Below, piece by piece: positions 15,321 through 22,378 of a stretch of 23,791 nucleotides of DNA. Below the pieces are notes generated by a model. That model was given only the letters and a program-made list of their open reading frames with translations. It searched no databases and was not told the DNA's origin. Position 1 is the first letter of the stretch, and each line of letters begins with the position of its first letter. The translations under genes were made by a program, and so were the position numbers. The stretch spans positions 1 through 23,791 of the forward strand of contig CAYMOU010000037.1 in NCBI GenBank assembly GCA_964392115.1, given 5' to 3'. The DNA comes from CAYXWM01 sp964392115 (GTDB lineage Bacteria > Bacillota > Clostridia > Lachnospirales > WRBF01).

Positions 15321-15351
15321 TATCTGCAACAAGCCCAATGTCGTTTTGGGT
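15321..15351 (-). repeat. CCCAA hairpin unit related to 12271-12310
   Basis: Read on the minus strand, ACCCAAA...TTGGGCTTGTTGCAGATA resembles ACCCAAA...TTTTGGGCTTATTTGCAGAT at 12271-12309. Both gaps also contain TACCAAATCAAC (near 12044 and 15264). Confidence 0.4.
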
Positions 15352-15397
15352 AAATACCGGTCATATTAAAAGATATATTTTAAACGCTGATGATATA

Positions 15398-15499
15398 ATA
15401 CTGATTCCATTTAAAACAGTAGATAAAAATTTACAATTTAGACAAAGATTCAAGGATAATTTGCAAATTTTTAACCTTCATTAAATATGGAATTAGTAT
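15398..15499. repeat. MITE-like element with terminal inverted repeats
   Basis: The left end ATACTGATTCCATTTAA (15398-15414) and the right end TTAAATATGGAATTAGTAT (15481-15499) are inverted copies differing by one base and a two-base insertion. The inner part is AT-rich and noncoding. The first 33 bases recur, reverse-complemented, at 18343-18373 with only two single-base gaps. No transposase is present. Confidence 0.6.
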
Positions 15500-15567
15500 A
15501 AGCCGGGTTAAATATGTCTTACATTAATCAAAGATTGGTATAAGAACAAATGAAAGGTGATGATATT

Positions 15568-17649
15568 TTGGCTGATTTTGATAGAGAATCCATGTTGGAG
15601 ATGTTTATTTTCGAGATGTCTCAGTTGCTCGAATCTTTGGAACAAAACATTATCCGTGGAGAAGCCGGTTATTCCGAAAGCGAAATTAACGAAATATTCA
15701 GAATAATGCATACCATCAAAGGCTCGGCTGCCATGATGAAGTTCGATTCCATCTCCAGCGTTGCCCATGCAATAGAGGATTTGTTCTTCTATTTAAGGGA
15801 AGAAAACCCTCGAAATCTGGATTATTCTCAACTTACAGACCTTGTTCTTGAAGGTATGGACTTTATTAAAAACGAGCTAAACAAACTGGAGGACGGCGGA
15901 GAGTCCGACGGGGACGGTACCAATTGCATTAATGTTATTAAACGTTACTTAAAAGAAATCAAAGGCAACAACTCTCCGGAAGCAAAAGAAACCCAAGAAG
16001 TTTCCGCTCCTCAACAATCTCAAGGAAATAACGCTCCCGGAACAGGTTCAAACCGTTTCAAAGCCGTTATTCGTTTCGAAGACGGGTGCGAAATGGAAAA
16101 TATCCGTGCCTATACCTTGGTGCATAACTTAGGCTCCGATATATCCGGTGTAACCCATATTCCCGAAGATATTATCGACGAAGAAGCCATTGCGCCTATC
16201 AGGCGAGACGGTTTTCATCTTGAGTTTACTTCCGATTTAAACTATGACCAAATAAAAGAAATACTCCTTAAAACCGTATACCTAAAAGACCTTCAATTGG
16301 AAGAAGTCAGCGACAACTTACTTCAACCTGAAGAAGCACCGGAAATGCCGGAGGTTACTCAAAATATCGAGATCCCCGATGCTGTTTCTTCAATGACGGT
16401 AGAACCTGTTAAAGATAACATACCGGAACCCATAAAAAATGATATTGACGGCGAATCCGGAAAGCCTGCCCAAGGCGGCAAAAAACCGGCCGGTCAGCAC
16501 GTTATATCCGTAAACGTATCAAAACTTGACCAATTACTTAATCTTATGGGCGAATTGGTTATAGCAGAAGCTATGGTTACCCAAAACCCCGAACTCGACG
16601 GATTGGAATTGGAAAGTTTCCACAAGGAAACCCGACAATTACGTAAAATCATAAACGACGTACAAGACACGGTTATGTCCATGCGAATGGTTCCTCTTTC
16701 CACCACCTTCTTTAAAATGCACAGGATAGTAAGGGATATGTGCAAGAAACTCAACAAAGACGTGGCTTTGGAAATTATTGGTGAGGACACTGAGGTAGAT
16801 AAAAATATAATCGAACATATCTCCGACCCTCTGATGCATATTATCCGCAACAGTATAGACCACGGTATAGAAACTCCCGAGATGCGTTTTGAAAGAGGTA
16901 AGGCTGAGAGAGGTACTGTAGTACTCGAGGCGAAAAACTCCGGCGGCGACGTTTTAATCATTATCAGAGATGACGGTGCCGGCCTTAACCGAGACAAAAT
17001 ACTTGCAAAAGCCAAGGCTAACGGTCTGCTTAAAAAGCCCGAAAGCGAATATACCGACAAAGAAATTCACCAATTTATTTTCTTACCCGGCTTCTCCACC
17101 AACGAAAAGGTTACCAGCTTTTCCGGCCGTGGGGTAGGTATGGACGTTGTTTCCAACAACTTGGAAATCATCGGCGGTTCTGCCTTTGTGGATTCCATTC
17201 CCGGCGAAGGCACTATCTTTACGTTAAAAATTCCTTTGACCCTTGCTATTATCGAGGGTATGACCATAAAAATGGGCGGTGCAAAATACACCATTCCCAT
17301 AATATCCATAAAACAATCCTTTAAGGCTAAAGAACAGGACGTGTTCAGAGACCCCAGCGGCAACGAAATGATTACCGTCAGAGGCGAAGTTTACAATGTG
17401 GTGAGACTTTACGAATTCTTCGGGGTTCAGTCCCAGGTTACCGACATCGAGGACGGTATTATGATTATGCTGGAAAACGGCGACCAAACCATTTGCCTGC
17501 TTGTGGACGAATTAATAGGCGAGCAACAAGTTGTGGTCAAAACCATGTCCAAATATATAAACAAAATCAGAGGTATCAGCGGTTGTACACTGCTGGGTAA
17601 CGGCGATATTAGCTTGATTATCGACGTAGCCGGCTTCTTTGACAAATAA
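15568..17649 (+). CDS. cheA: Chemotaxis histidine kinase CheA
   Basis: Receptor-coupled kinase that passes phosphate to CheY/CheB. Starting at TTG 15568 it has 693 residues: MADFDRESMLEMFIFEMSQL opens the P1 HPt domain, with phosphorylated His48 in IMHTIKGSA. An acidic linker follows, then a P2-like response-regulator-binding domain at about 163-245 and another Pro/Glu-rich linker. The P3 dimerisation helices carry LDQLLNLMGELVIAEAMV. The P4 ATPase has HIIRNSIDHGIE (near 427), DDGAG (468) and SGRGVGMDVV (520). The P5 CheW-like domain is about 560-693. An ATG at 15550 lies in frame but has no ribosome binding site, whereas AAAGGTGA (15553-15560) is 7 bases before the TTG. All kinase boxes are intact. 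cheW follows after 52 bases. Confidence 0.97.
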   Translation: MADFDRESMLEMFIFEMSQLLESLEQNIIRGEAGYSESEINEIFRIMHTIKGSAAMMKFDSISSVAHAIEDLFFYLREENPRNLDYSQLTDLVLEGMDFIKNELNKLEDGGESDGDGTNCINVIKRYLKEIKGNNSPEAKETQEVSAPQQSQGNNAPGTGSNRFKAVIRFEDGCEMENIRAYTLVHNLGSDISGVTHIPEDIIDEEAIAPIRRDGFHLEFTSDLNYDQIKEILLKTVYLKDLQLEEVSDNLLQPEEAPEMPEVTQNIEIPDAVSSMTVEPVKDNIPEPIKNDIDGESGKPAQGGKKPAGQHVISVNVSKLDQLLNLMGELVIAEAMVTQNPELDGLELESFHKETRQLRKIINDVQDTVMSMRMVPLSTTFFKMHRIVRDMCKKLNKDVALEIIGEDTEVDKNIIEHISDPLMHIIRNSIDHGIETPEMRFERGKAERGTVVLEAKNSGGDVLIIIRDDGAGLNRDKILAKAKANGLLKKPESEYTDKEIHQFIFLPGFSTNEKVTSFSGRGVGMDVVSNNLEIIGGSAFVDSIPGEGTIFTLKIPLTLAIIEGMTIKMGGAKYTIPIISIKQSFKAKEQDVFRDPSGNEMITVRGEVYNVVRLYEFFGVQSQVTDIEDGIMIMLENGDQTICLLVDELIGEQQVVVKTMSKYINKIRGISGCTLLGNGDISLIIDVAGFFDK

Positions 17650-17701
17650 TATCGTTGCTTCTTTTAAGAACAGGGCTTTGTCAAACGAAAGGAGTGTTTA
17701 A

Positions 17702-18178
17702 ATGAGTACCGAAAACGTTAATACTGTTATAGAAGAAACGGTTGAAGAGGATACCACGAAGGGTCAGTATTTAACCTTTGTTATAGATGATGAAGATTAC
17801 GGCATAGAAATAGCCAATATCAAGGAAATAATAAGCATCTGTGCCATTACACAAGTACCGAAAACGCCTTCTTATCTTGAAGGTATAATAAACTTACGGG
17901 GCGATATAATTCCCGTTATAGACGTTAGAAAACGTTTCCTCAAACAACCCAAAGAATACGACGATTTGACCTGTATCGTGGTTATTGAATACGGACAATA
18001 TTCACTGGGTCTGATAGTAGACAGTGTTAAAGAGGTTATGTATATAGACGACGAAAACGTACTTCCGCCGCCTTCAGCCAAGCTAAACTACGCCAACGAA
18101 TTTATCAGAAACGTTGGCCGTGCCGCCGACGGCATGAAGCTTTTACTGGACTTAGACAGACTTCTATCCCAAGAATAA
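17702..18178 (+). CDS. cheW: Chemotaxis coupling protein CheW
   Basis: Scaffold that bridges chemoreceptors and the P5 domain of CheA. A 158-residue protein: an acidic 20-residue lead, then a single CheW/SH3-like double barrel with QYLTFVIDDEDYGIEIANIK, ITQVPKTPSYLEGIINLRGD (the classic NLRG turn), IIPVIDVRKRF and LGLIVDSVKEVM. AAAGGAG (17688-17694) is 7 bases before ATG 17702. It is cotranscribed with cheA and followed by a strong terminator. No CheY, CheB, CheC, CheD or receptor gene follows, so those partners must be elsewhere. Confidence 0.96.
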   Translation: MSTENVNTVIEETVEEDTTKGQYLTFVIDDEDYGIEIANIKEIISICAITQVPKTPSYLEGIINLRGDIIPVIDVRKRFLKQPKEYDDLTCIVVIEYGQYSLGLIVDSVKEVMYIDDENVLPPPSAKLNYANEFIRNVGRAADGMKLLLDLDRLLSQE

Positions 18179-18206
18179 TCAACCCTATCTATATAGCTTT
18201 ATCCGC

Positions 18207-18243
18207 TTTGAGGAGACTTTTGGGTTTCCTCAAAATTTTTATT
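18207..18243 (+). terminator. Rho-independent terminator after cheW
   Basis: TTTGAGGAGAC (18207-18217) and GTTTCCTCAAA (18224-18234) form an 11-bp stem with one G-U pair and a 6-base loop, followed by ATTTTTATT. Confidence 0.92.
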
Positions 18244-18244
18244 G

Positions 18245-18337
18245 CAGTCATAAAGAAATTAAAATATAGTAAATCTAGTTTAAATCGAATACACGAATTT
18301 ATATTCGGCTTTTTTGGAAAGAGGGAATTTATGACTG
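18245..18337. repeat. 10-bp inverted repeat CAGTCATAAA/TTTATGACTG
   Basis: Perfect arms at 18245-18254 and 18328-18337 enclose 73 AT-rich noncoding bases, including CGAATA/TATTCG followed by six T (18286-18315). The right arm overlaps the start of the 18333-18373 repeat. Confidence 0.5.
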
Positions 18338-18373
18338 ATTCCATTTTATCTACTTTTTAAATGGAATCAGTAT
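18333..18373. repeat. Short relative of the 15398-15499 element
   Basis: ACTGATTCCATTT (18333-18345) and AAATGGAATCAGT (18359-18371) form a perfect 13-bp inverted repeat. Bases 18343-18373 match the reverse complement of 15398-15430. It looks like a copy with its middle and most of one end deleted. Confidence 0.65.
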
Positions 18374-18420
18374 GAGGGAGAAAACCTTTTTTCGCCGTAT
18401 GAAAAAAGGTTTTCTCCCTC
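18374..18420. repeat. Perfect 19-bp hairpin, GAGGGAGAAAACC family
   Basis: GAGGGAGAAAACCTTTTTT (18374-18392) pairs over its whole length with 18402-18420 around a 9-base loop. It starts exactly where the preceding repeat ends. Related hairpins occur at 21198-21239 and, more distantly, 7681-7710. It lacks an immediate T run, though CTTTTTATG follows ten bases on. Confidence 0.8.
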
Positions 18421-18465
18421 AAGGTCTTGCTTTTTATGTTTTACTATATCTTTCGGAGGTCACAC

Positions 18466-19755
18466 TTGGACAGTTACAGTTATCTACATAATGAATTTGG
18501 AATTGCAGAAGAAGTATTGGAGATTAGCCGCAAAGCGGAGGAAGAGATTAAGGACTTGTTTGCAGGCATAGACAGAGTAGGCGAATTTAACCAGCTAAAA
18601 GTCTTAAAAGCTCTGCAAAAAAACCGATTAAGCGACGCTCATTTCTCCGGTTCCACCGGCTACGGATACAATGACTTAGGCCGTGAAACTCTGGAGGCAG
18701 TCTACGCAGACACCTTCAAGACTGAACTGGCCTTGGTGCGTCCTCAAATAATCTCCGGCACTCATGCGTTGACCTTGGCACTATTCGGAAATTTAAGACA
18801 TGGTGACGAAATGATTTCGCCCTTAGGCAAACCCTACGACACCATGGAAAAAATCATAGGTATAAAACCTGCAAGAGGCTCGCTGGCAGAACACGGCGTT
18901 ACTTACAAACAGGTGGACTTAACCCAAGATGGCAAGGTTGATTATTCAGCCATAAAAAGCACCGTGAGCAACAAAACCAAACTGGTGTTAATCCAACGTT
19001 CCAAAGGTTACGCCTACAGACATTCTTTCCATGTGGACGAGATTAAGGAATTAATCGAATTTATCAAGGGCATTAACCCCAACATAATTTGCATGGTAGA
19101 CAATTGCTACGGCGAATTCGTAGACATCATAGAGCCAAGCGAAGTTGGTGCTGATTTAATCGTAGGTTCTTTGATTAAAAACCCGGGCGGTGGATTAGCT
19201 GCCGCAGGCGGTTATATAGCCGGTAAAAAAGAATACGTGGAAAACGCCGCCTATCGTTTAACCTCTCCCGGGCTGGGCTTTGAAGTAGGCCCTATGTTTG
19301 GCTTAACCGCCTCACTTATACAGGGATTTTATATGGCACCACAAGTTGTGGCTTCAAGCTTAAAATCCGCTACCTTTGCCGCTAAAATATTCGAGTTGCT
19401 TAACTATGAAGTTCTGCCGGCCTCAAGAGAAAAACGCTCGGATATAGTTCAGGCCATAAAGTTCCTGTCACCGGATAGGGTAGTTAAATTCTGCCAAGGC
19501 ATACAAAAAGGTGCCGCCGTGGATAGCTTTGTTCTACCCCAACCCTGGGATATGCCGGGCTATGACTGTCCCGTAATTATGGCGTCAGGTTCCTTTGTTC
19601 AAGGGTCCTCTATAGAATTAAGTGCCGATGCACCCATGCGTGAGCCTTTCGTGGCTTATCTGCAAGGCGGCCTAACTTGGTTCCATGCAAAAGCCGGCAT
19701 AATTATCGCCGTAGATAATCTGTATAAAGCCGGCATTCTTAATCCACCAAATTGA
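18466..19755 (+). CDS. Methionine gamma-lyase-like PLP enzyme (YnbB / aluminium resistance family)
   Basis: A PLP-dependent fold-type I enzyme of the family annotated as methionine gamma-lyase or aluminium resistance protein; its real substrate is not established. From TTG 18466 it has 429 residues. RLSDAHFSGSTGYGYNDLGR (54-73) is characteristic, and RPQIISGTHALTLALFG binds cofactor phosphate. VDNCYGEFV carries Asp212, which pairs with the pyridine nitrogen. SLIKNPGGGLAAAGGYIAG holds the Schiff-base Lys238. The frame runs back to 18427, but GGAGG (18455-18459) lies 6 bases before the TTG and the upstream residues are not family-like. It stands behind three stacked repeats and is followed by 106 noncoding bases before the ankyrin gene. 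Confidence 0.9.
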   Translation: MDSYSYLHNEFGIAEEVLEISRKAEEEIKDLFAGIDRVGEFNQLKVLKALQKNRLSDAHFSGSTGYGYNDLGRETLEAVYADTFKTELALVRPQIISGTHALTLALFGNLRHGDEMISPLGKPYDTMEKIIGIKPARGSLAEHGVTYKQVDLTQDGKVDYSAIKSTVSNKTKLVLIQRSKGYAYRHSFHVDEIKELIEFIKGINPNIICMVDNCYGEFVDIIEPSEVGADLIVGSLIKNPGGGLAAAGGYIAGKKEYVENAAYRLTSPGLGFEVGPMFGLTASLIQGFYMAPQVVASSLKSATFAAKIFELLNYEVLPASREKRSDIVQAIKFLSPDRVVKFCQGIQKGAAVDSFVLPQPWDMPGYDCPVIMASGSFVQGSSIELSADAPMREPFVAYLQGGLTWFHAKAGIIIAVDNLYKAGILNPPN

Positions 19756-19861
19756 TTTTTTGTAGGGAACGGCTCTGCCGGTTTCGCTATTTCGACCCCT
19801 ATAGTTAACCCAAACGCATAAACCACAAAACATCTGTAATCAATATGTTCGGGAGTATATA

Positions 19862-20137
19862 ATGGATATTTTTGAGCTAGTGAAATCCAACGATTTTGGG
19901 CAAATTATTAGCAAGGAATGGCCTGATGAGGTATTAAATTCCTTCGGAAGCGAAGGATTAACGCCTTTAATGACTGCATCCGGTTTGGGTTTTGTGGATA
20001 CGGTACTGGCACTGAAAAACAAAGGTGCCGATTTGCACACTACCGACAAAAACGGTAAAAAAGCCGTAGATTATGCAGCCTTAAACGGCCACGGAATTGT
20101 TTTGATAAATTTGATAGAAGGCGGTTGCGGAGGTTGA
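19862..20137 (+). CDS. Small ankyrin-repeat protein
   Basis: A 91-residue acidic cytoplasmic protein. Residues 32-65 form a clear ankyrin repeat (GLTPLMTASGLGFVDTVLAL, ending GADLHTTDKNG). Residues 66-88 form a second (KKAVDYAALNGHGIVLINLI). The N-terminal 30 residues look like a degenerate capping repeat. Ankyrin repeats mediate protein binding; the partner is unknown. GGGAG stands 7 to 8 bases before the ATG. The stop is four bases before the ATG of the ROK kinase, whose GGAGG lies inside this gene's last codons, so translation of the two is coupled. The length is short but the frame is intact; it is not an obvious fragment of a longer gene. Confidence 0.8.
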   Translation: MDIFELVKSNDFGQIISKEWPDEVLNSFGSEGLTPLMTASGLGFVDTVLALKNKGADLHTTDKNGKKAVDYAALNGHGIVLINLIEGGCGG

Positions 20138-20141
20138 TAGC

Positions 20142-21110
20142 ATGAAGCACTATCTGGGTATAGATTTGGGTGGCACGAAAATTGCCGTGGGCGTGGTTGA
20201 CCAAGACTATAACATTATAGAAAAGGTCAGCATACCTACTTTGGCACATCGACCTTTTGAAACTGTGGTAAAAGACATAGCCGCAGCAACTCAAGGAATC
20301 TTGGAAAAAACCGGCTTGGCTCTGTCGGAATTTGAGTATCTGGGCATAGGCGTTCCCAGTTCGGTGGATCCGGTCACCCACAATATTGTTTTCGCCAATA
20401 ATCTAAACTGGAAAAATGCCTGTATAGCCGAAGAATTGCGGACATACCTGGACATACAAGTTCTCGTAGCCAACGATGCGGACTGTGCTACTCTGGCAGA
20501 AGCCGCCTGCGGAGCCGGAAAGGTATTCAAAGACGTGCTTATGCTGACTCTGGGAACCGGAGTGGGCGGCGGTGTTGTGCTTAACAATAAAATATTCACC
20601 GGCGGCAAGGGTTTCGGCTGTGAACCGGGGCATTTTACCCTGATAATGAACGGTTTGCCTTGTACCTGCGGCCGTAGCGGTTGCCTTGAGGTTTATGCCT
20701 CGGTTACGGCTCTTATTCGCCAAACCATTGAAATGATGGCACGTTATCCTCATTCGGCCATGCGTGAGTTATGCAACGACCGCTTTTCGGAAGTAAACGG
20801 CAAAACCGCCTTTGATGCGGCTAAGTTAAACGATGATGCCGGCAAACAAGTTGTGAGAGGTTATATTGATTACCTTGCCGCCGGTATTGCAAGTTTAAAC
20901 ACAGTATTTCTGCCGGAAGCCGTTATTCTCGGCGGTGGCATAAGCAACGAAGGCGACTATTTGATGGTACCTTTACGCAGTAAATTTAACGAATTGGTTC
21001 CCAACAACGGTTTAATCAGTCCTCCGCAAATTCTAAAGGCTACCCTTGGCAACGACGCCGGTATTATCGGAGCGGCTTTGTTGGGTGTTGATTTGCATTT
21101 AATGGATTAA
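20142..21110 (+). CDS. ROK family glucokinase
   Basis: Phosphorylates glucose (or a related hexose) with ATP; some ROK proteins are repressors, but this one lacks an N-terminal HTH. The 322-residue protein opens with the phosphate-binding GIDLGGTK (6-13). Catalytic Asp112 is in ANDAD, and LGTGVGGGVV (137-146) is the second phosphate loop. The zinc site is built from His164 in EPGHFTL and Cys174, Cys176 and Cys181 in CTCGRSGCLE. Near the C-terminus LPEAVILGGGIS closes the adenosine site. The exact sugar (glucose, N-acetylmannosamine, N-acetylglucosamine, fructose) cannot be told from sequence alone; glucokinase is the most common call for this form. Coupled to the ankyrin gene upstream. Confidence 0.9.
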   Translation: MKHYLGIDLGGTKIAVGVVDQDYNIIEKVSIPTLAHRPFETVVKDIAAATQGILEKTGLALSEFEYLGIGVPSSVDPVTHNIVFANNLNWKNACIAEELRTYLDIQVLVANDADCATLAEAACGAGKVFKDVLMLTLGTGVGGGVVLNNKIFTGGKGFGCEPGHFTLIMNGLPCTCGRSGCLEVYASVTALIRQTIEMMARYPHSAMRELCNDRFSEVNGKTAFDAAKLNDDAGKQVVRGYIDYLAAGIASLNTVFLPEAVILGGGISNEGDYLMVPLRSKFNELVPNNGLISPPQILKATLGNDAGIIGAALLGVDLHLMD

Positions 21111-21149
21111 GGGAAACAAAAAGGCAAGCCCATAAGCTTGCCTATTCCC
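21111..21149 (+). terminator. Two-tier hairpin after the ROK kinase gene
   Basis: AGGCAAGC (21122-21129) pairs with GCTTGCCT (21136-21143), extended by GGGAA (21111-21115) / TTCCC (21145-21149). The T run is weak, so termination efficiency is uncertain. Confidence 0.6.
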
Positions 21150-21197
21150 TGTTAATTGAATTATGAGTTGGAATTTTTATTAATTGGGTTTATGAAA

Positions 21198-21239
21198 GAG
21201 GGAGAAACCTTTTGCCCTGTTAAAAAGGTTTTCTTCCTC
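21198..21239. repeat. GAGGGAGAAACC hairpin between convergent genes
   Basis: 21198-21213 pairs with 21223-21239 apart from one G-U pair and one bulge. It is the second close member of the 18374-18420 family. It may act as a bidirectional terminator for the ROK and PRC-barrel genes. Confidence 0.7.
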
Positions 21240-21269
21240 ATGGTTTTGTCCTTCTATTCATAAAAACGG

Positions 21270-22097
21270 TTAAATCAAAGAGGTTACCCTGTTTTTCAAC
21301 TTGATTTCTTCAAGAAGTCGGGGTGTCAGAACTTCACCTCTGCGGACTATAACCGAGCCGTCAGCATCCAGTATATCCTTTGGCACCCTTTTGCCTATTA
21401 AGGGAGACATATCAATTTTTGTACCCATGGCTTCTTCTTCGGAATTACTGTTTTCGGTTTCTACCGGCTCGGTTTCGGTTTTATCTGCGGATGCAATGGA
21501 TTCAACTTCCAAAGCTACCGTTGGTTGGGGATTGTGTTCCGGTTCCTCTTGGGGTATTTCCGGCGCTGATGGCTGAGGGATTTCAATATTCGGCACGGAC
21601 TGCATATTACTTAATTCTATCTTTTTTTCCGCCATTTTAGCCGTCAATTCTTCGTTATCCGTAACAAAAATAAAGTCCCTGGTTATGGTAGATACAGAAT
21701 CGCAACTTACGGTAATGTCATCCATAATTATTTGGTGCAGCTTTCCGTTATCGTCAATTGTCATGTCCGTAATGTTGACTATATTAGAGCCGCTGATAAA
21801 CATTACCTTGGCTTTCATCAAATCCTTTATGCTTAACAAGCTTGGAATTTGCTTGTAACAATCCCCAAGGCTTACAAAGTATTCTTTGCTTTGGGCGGTG
21901 ATAAAGCTTGTCCCTATAGACATAACGTTTTGATAAGGCAGTATGGATACGGAAAAAATGGAGCTGCCTGTATTAGTGATAATATAAATAATTTGCTTGG
22001 ATTCAGGGTCTATAATTATGTCGTCTACAACTCCGCAGGATTCGCCCTCTTTAATTGTATATAAGGACAAACCCATGATTTCGGATAATTTTTTCAT
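21270..22097 (-). CDS. PRC-barrel domain protein with acidic linker
   Basis: A 275-residue protein without signal peptide or membrane segment. Residues 1-75 form a PRC-barrel (LSEIMGLSLYTIKEGESCGV, then VDDIIIDPESKQIIYIIT). Residues about 86-155 look like a second barrel (SIKDLMKAKVMFISGSNIVN, then ITDMTIDDNG). Residues 170-225 are a Pro/Glu-rich disordered linker. The last 50 residues (SPLIGKRVPKDILDADGSVI, VRRGEVLTPRLLEEIK) form a separate small module. PRC-barrels occur in RimM and in photosynthetic and sporulation proteins (YlmC/YmxH). The frame extends 29 codons upstream, but GGAGGAG lies 5 bases before the ATG at 22097. A minus-strand promoter TTGAAT-17-TACAAT (22151-22123) precedes it. 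Specific function unknown. Confidence 0.8.
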   Translation of the reverse strand: MKKLSEIMGLSLYTIKEGESCGVVDDIIIDPESKQIIYIITNTGSSIFSVSILPYQNVMSIGTSFITAQSKEYFVSLGDCYKQIPSLLSIKDLMKAKVMFISGSNIVNITDMTIDDNGKLHQIIMDDITVSCDSVSTITRDFIFVTDNEELTAKMAEKKIELSNMQSVPNIEIPQPSAPEIPQEEPEHNPQPTVALEVESIASADKTETEPVETENSNSEEEAMGTKIDMSPLIGKRVPKDILDADGSVIVRRGEVLTPRLLEEIKLKNRVTSLI

Positions 22098-22122
22098 GCT
22101 ACTCCTCCAAACAGTTTTTTTC

Positions 22123-22151
22123 ATTGTATTATATTGGAAATTAATATTCAA
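22123..22151 (-). promoter_or_regulatory. Likely promoter of the PRC-barrel gene
   Basis: On the minus strand TTGAAT (22151-22146), 17 bases, TACAAT (22128-22123). A TTGACA at 22163-22158 is too far (24 bases) from the TATAAT at 22133-22128. Confidence 0.5.
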
Positions 22152-22189
22152 GTATTTTGTCAAATTTCTTATGTAATTATACATATTTT

Positions 22190-22316
22190 CAATTGCGTTT
22201 ATTCCGGTAACAAAAATCGTACATTCGGAATGGTGAGTGACGGGGTGTTTTCTTAAAACACAGGAAACGAACCGTTTATGGAGAATAGATTTTTGTTACT
22301 ACCTTATATGCAATTG
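22190..22316. ncRNA. Nested inverted repeat upstream of folC, possible structured RNA
   Basis: The outer arms CAATTGC (22190-22196) and GCAATTG (22310-22316) enclose a perfect 12-bp pair GTAACAAAAATC (22207-22218) / GATTTTTGTTAC (22288-22299). The two internal-loop strands are 10 and 10 bases. Inside, CAT and CGG can pair with CCG and ATG, and GTGTTTT/AAAACAC (22245-22261 region) forms an apical hairpin. The whole is a 127-base irregular rod ending 62 bases before folC. It could be a leader RNA, a small RNA or a MITE; it matches no family I can name, including the THF riboswitch. Confidence 0.45.
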
Positions 22317-22378
22317 GCTAGACTTATTGGCCGGAACAGCCGGTTGTGAAAGATGTTTACATGAATGGAGTTTTTAAC

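Larger units (their letters stand above)
15052..15567. other. Repeat-rich gap between cheR and cheA
   Basis: No gene is visible on either strand. It contains a 13-bp inverted repeat (15104-15180), a CCCAA/TTGGG hairpin (15321-15351), a MITE-like element (15398-15499) and GATTGGTATAAG at about 15533. There is no clear terminator for cheR. TATAAT at 15394-15399 has no acceptable -35. Confidence 0.6.

Noticed and set aside
19756..19861. Terminator between the PLP enzyme gene and the ankyrin gene
   Set aside because: Only weak pairings (TAGGG/CCCTA, CGG/CCG) with the T run on the wrong side; no clear terminator or promoter seen.
22190..22316. THF riboswitch upstream of folC
   Set aside because: The conserved core sequences of the THF class are not visible; only the position fits.
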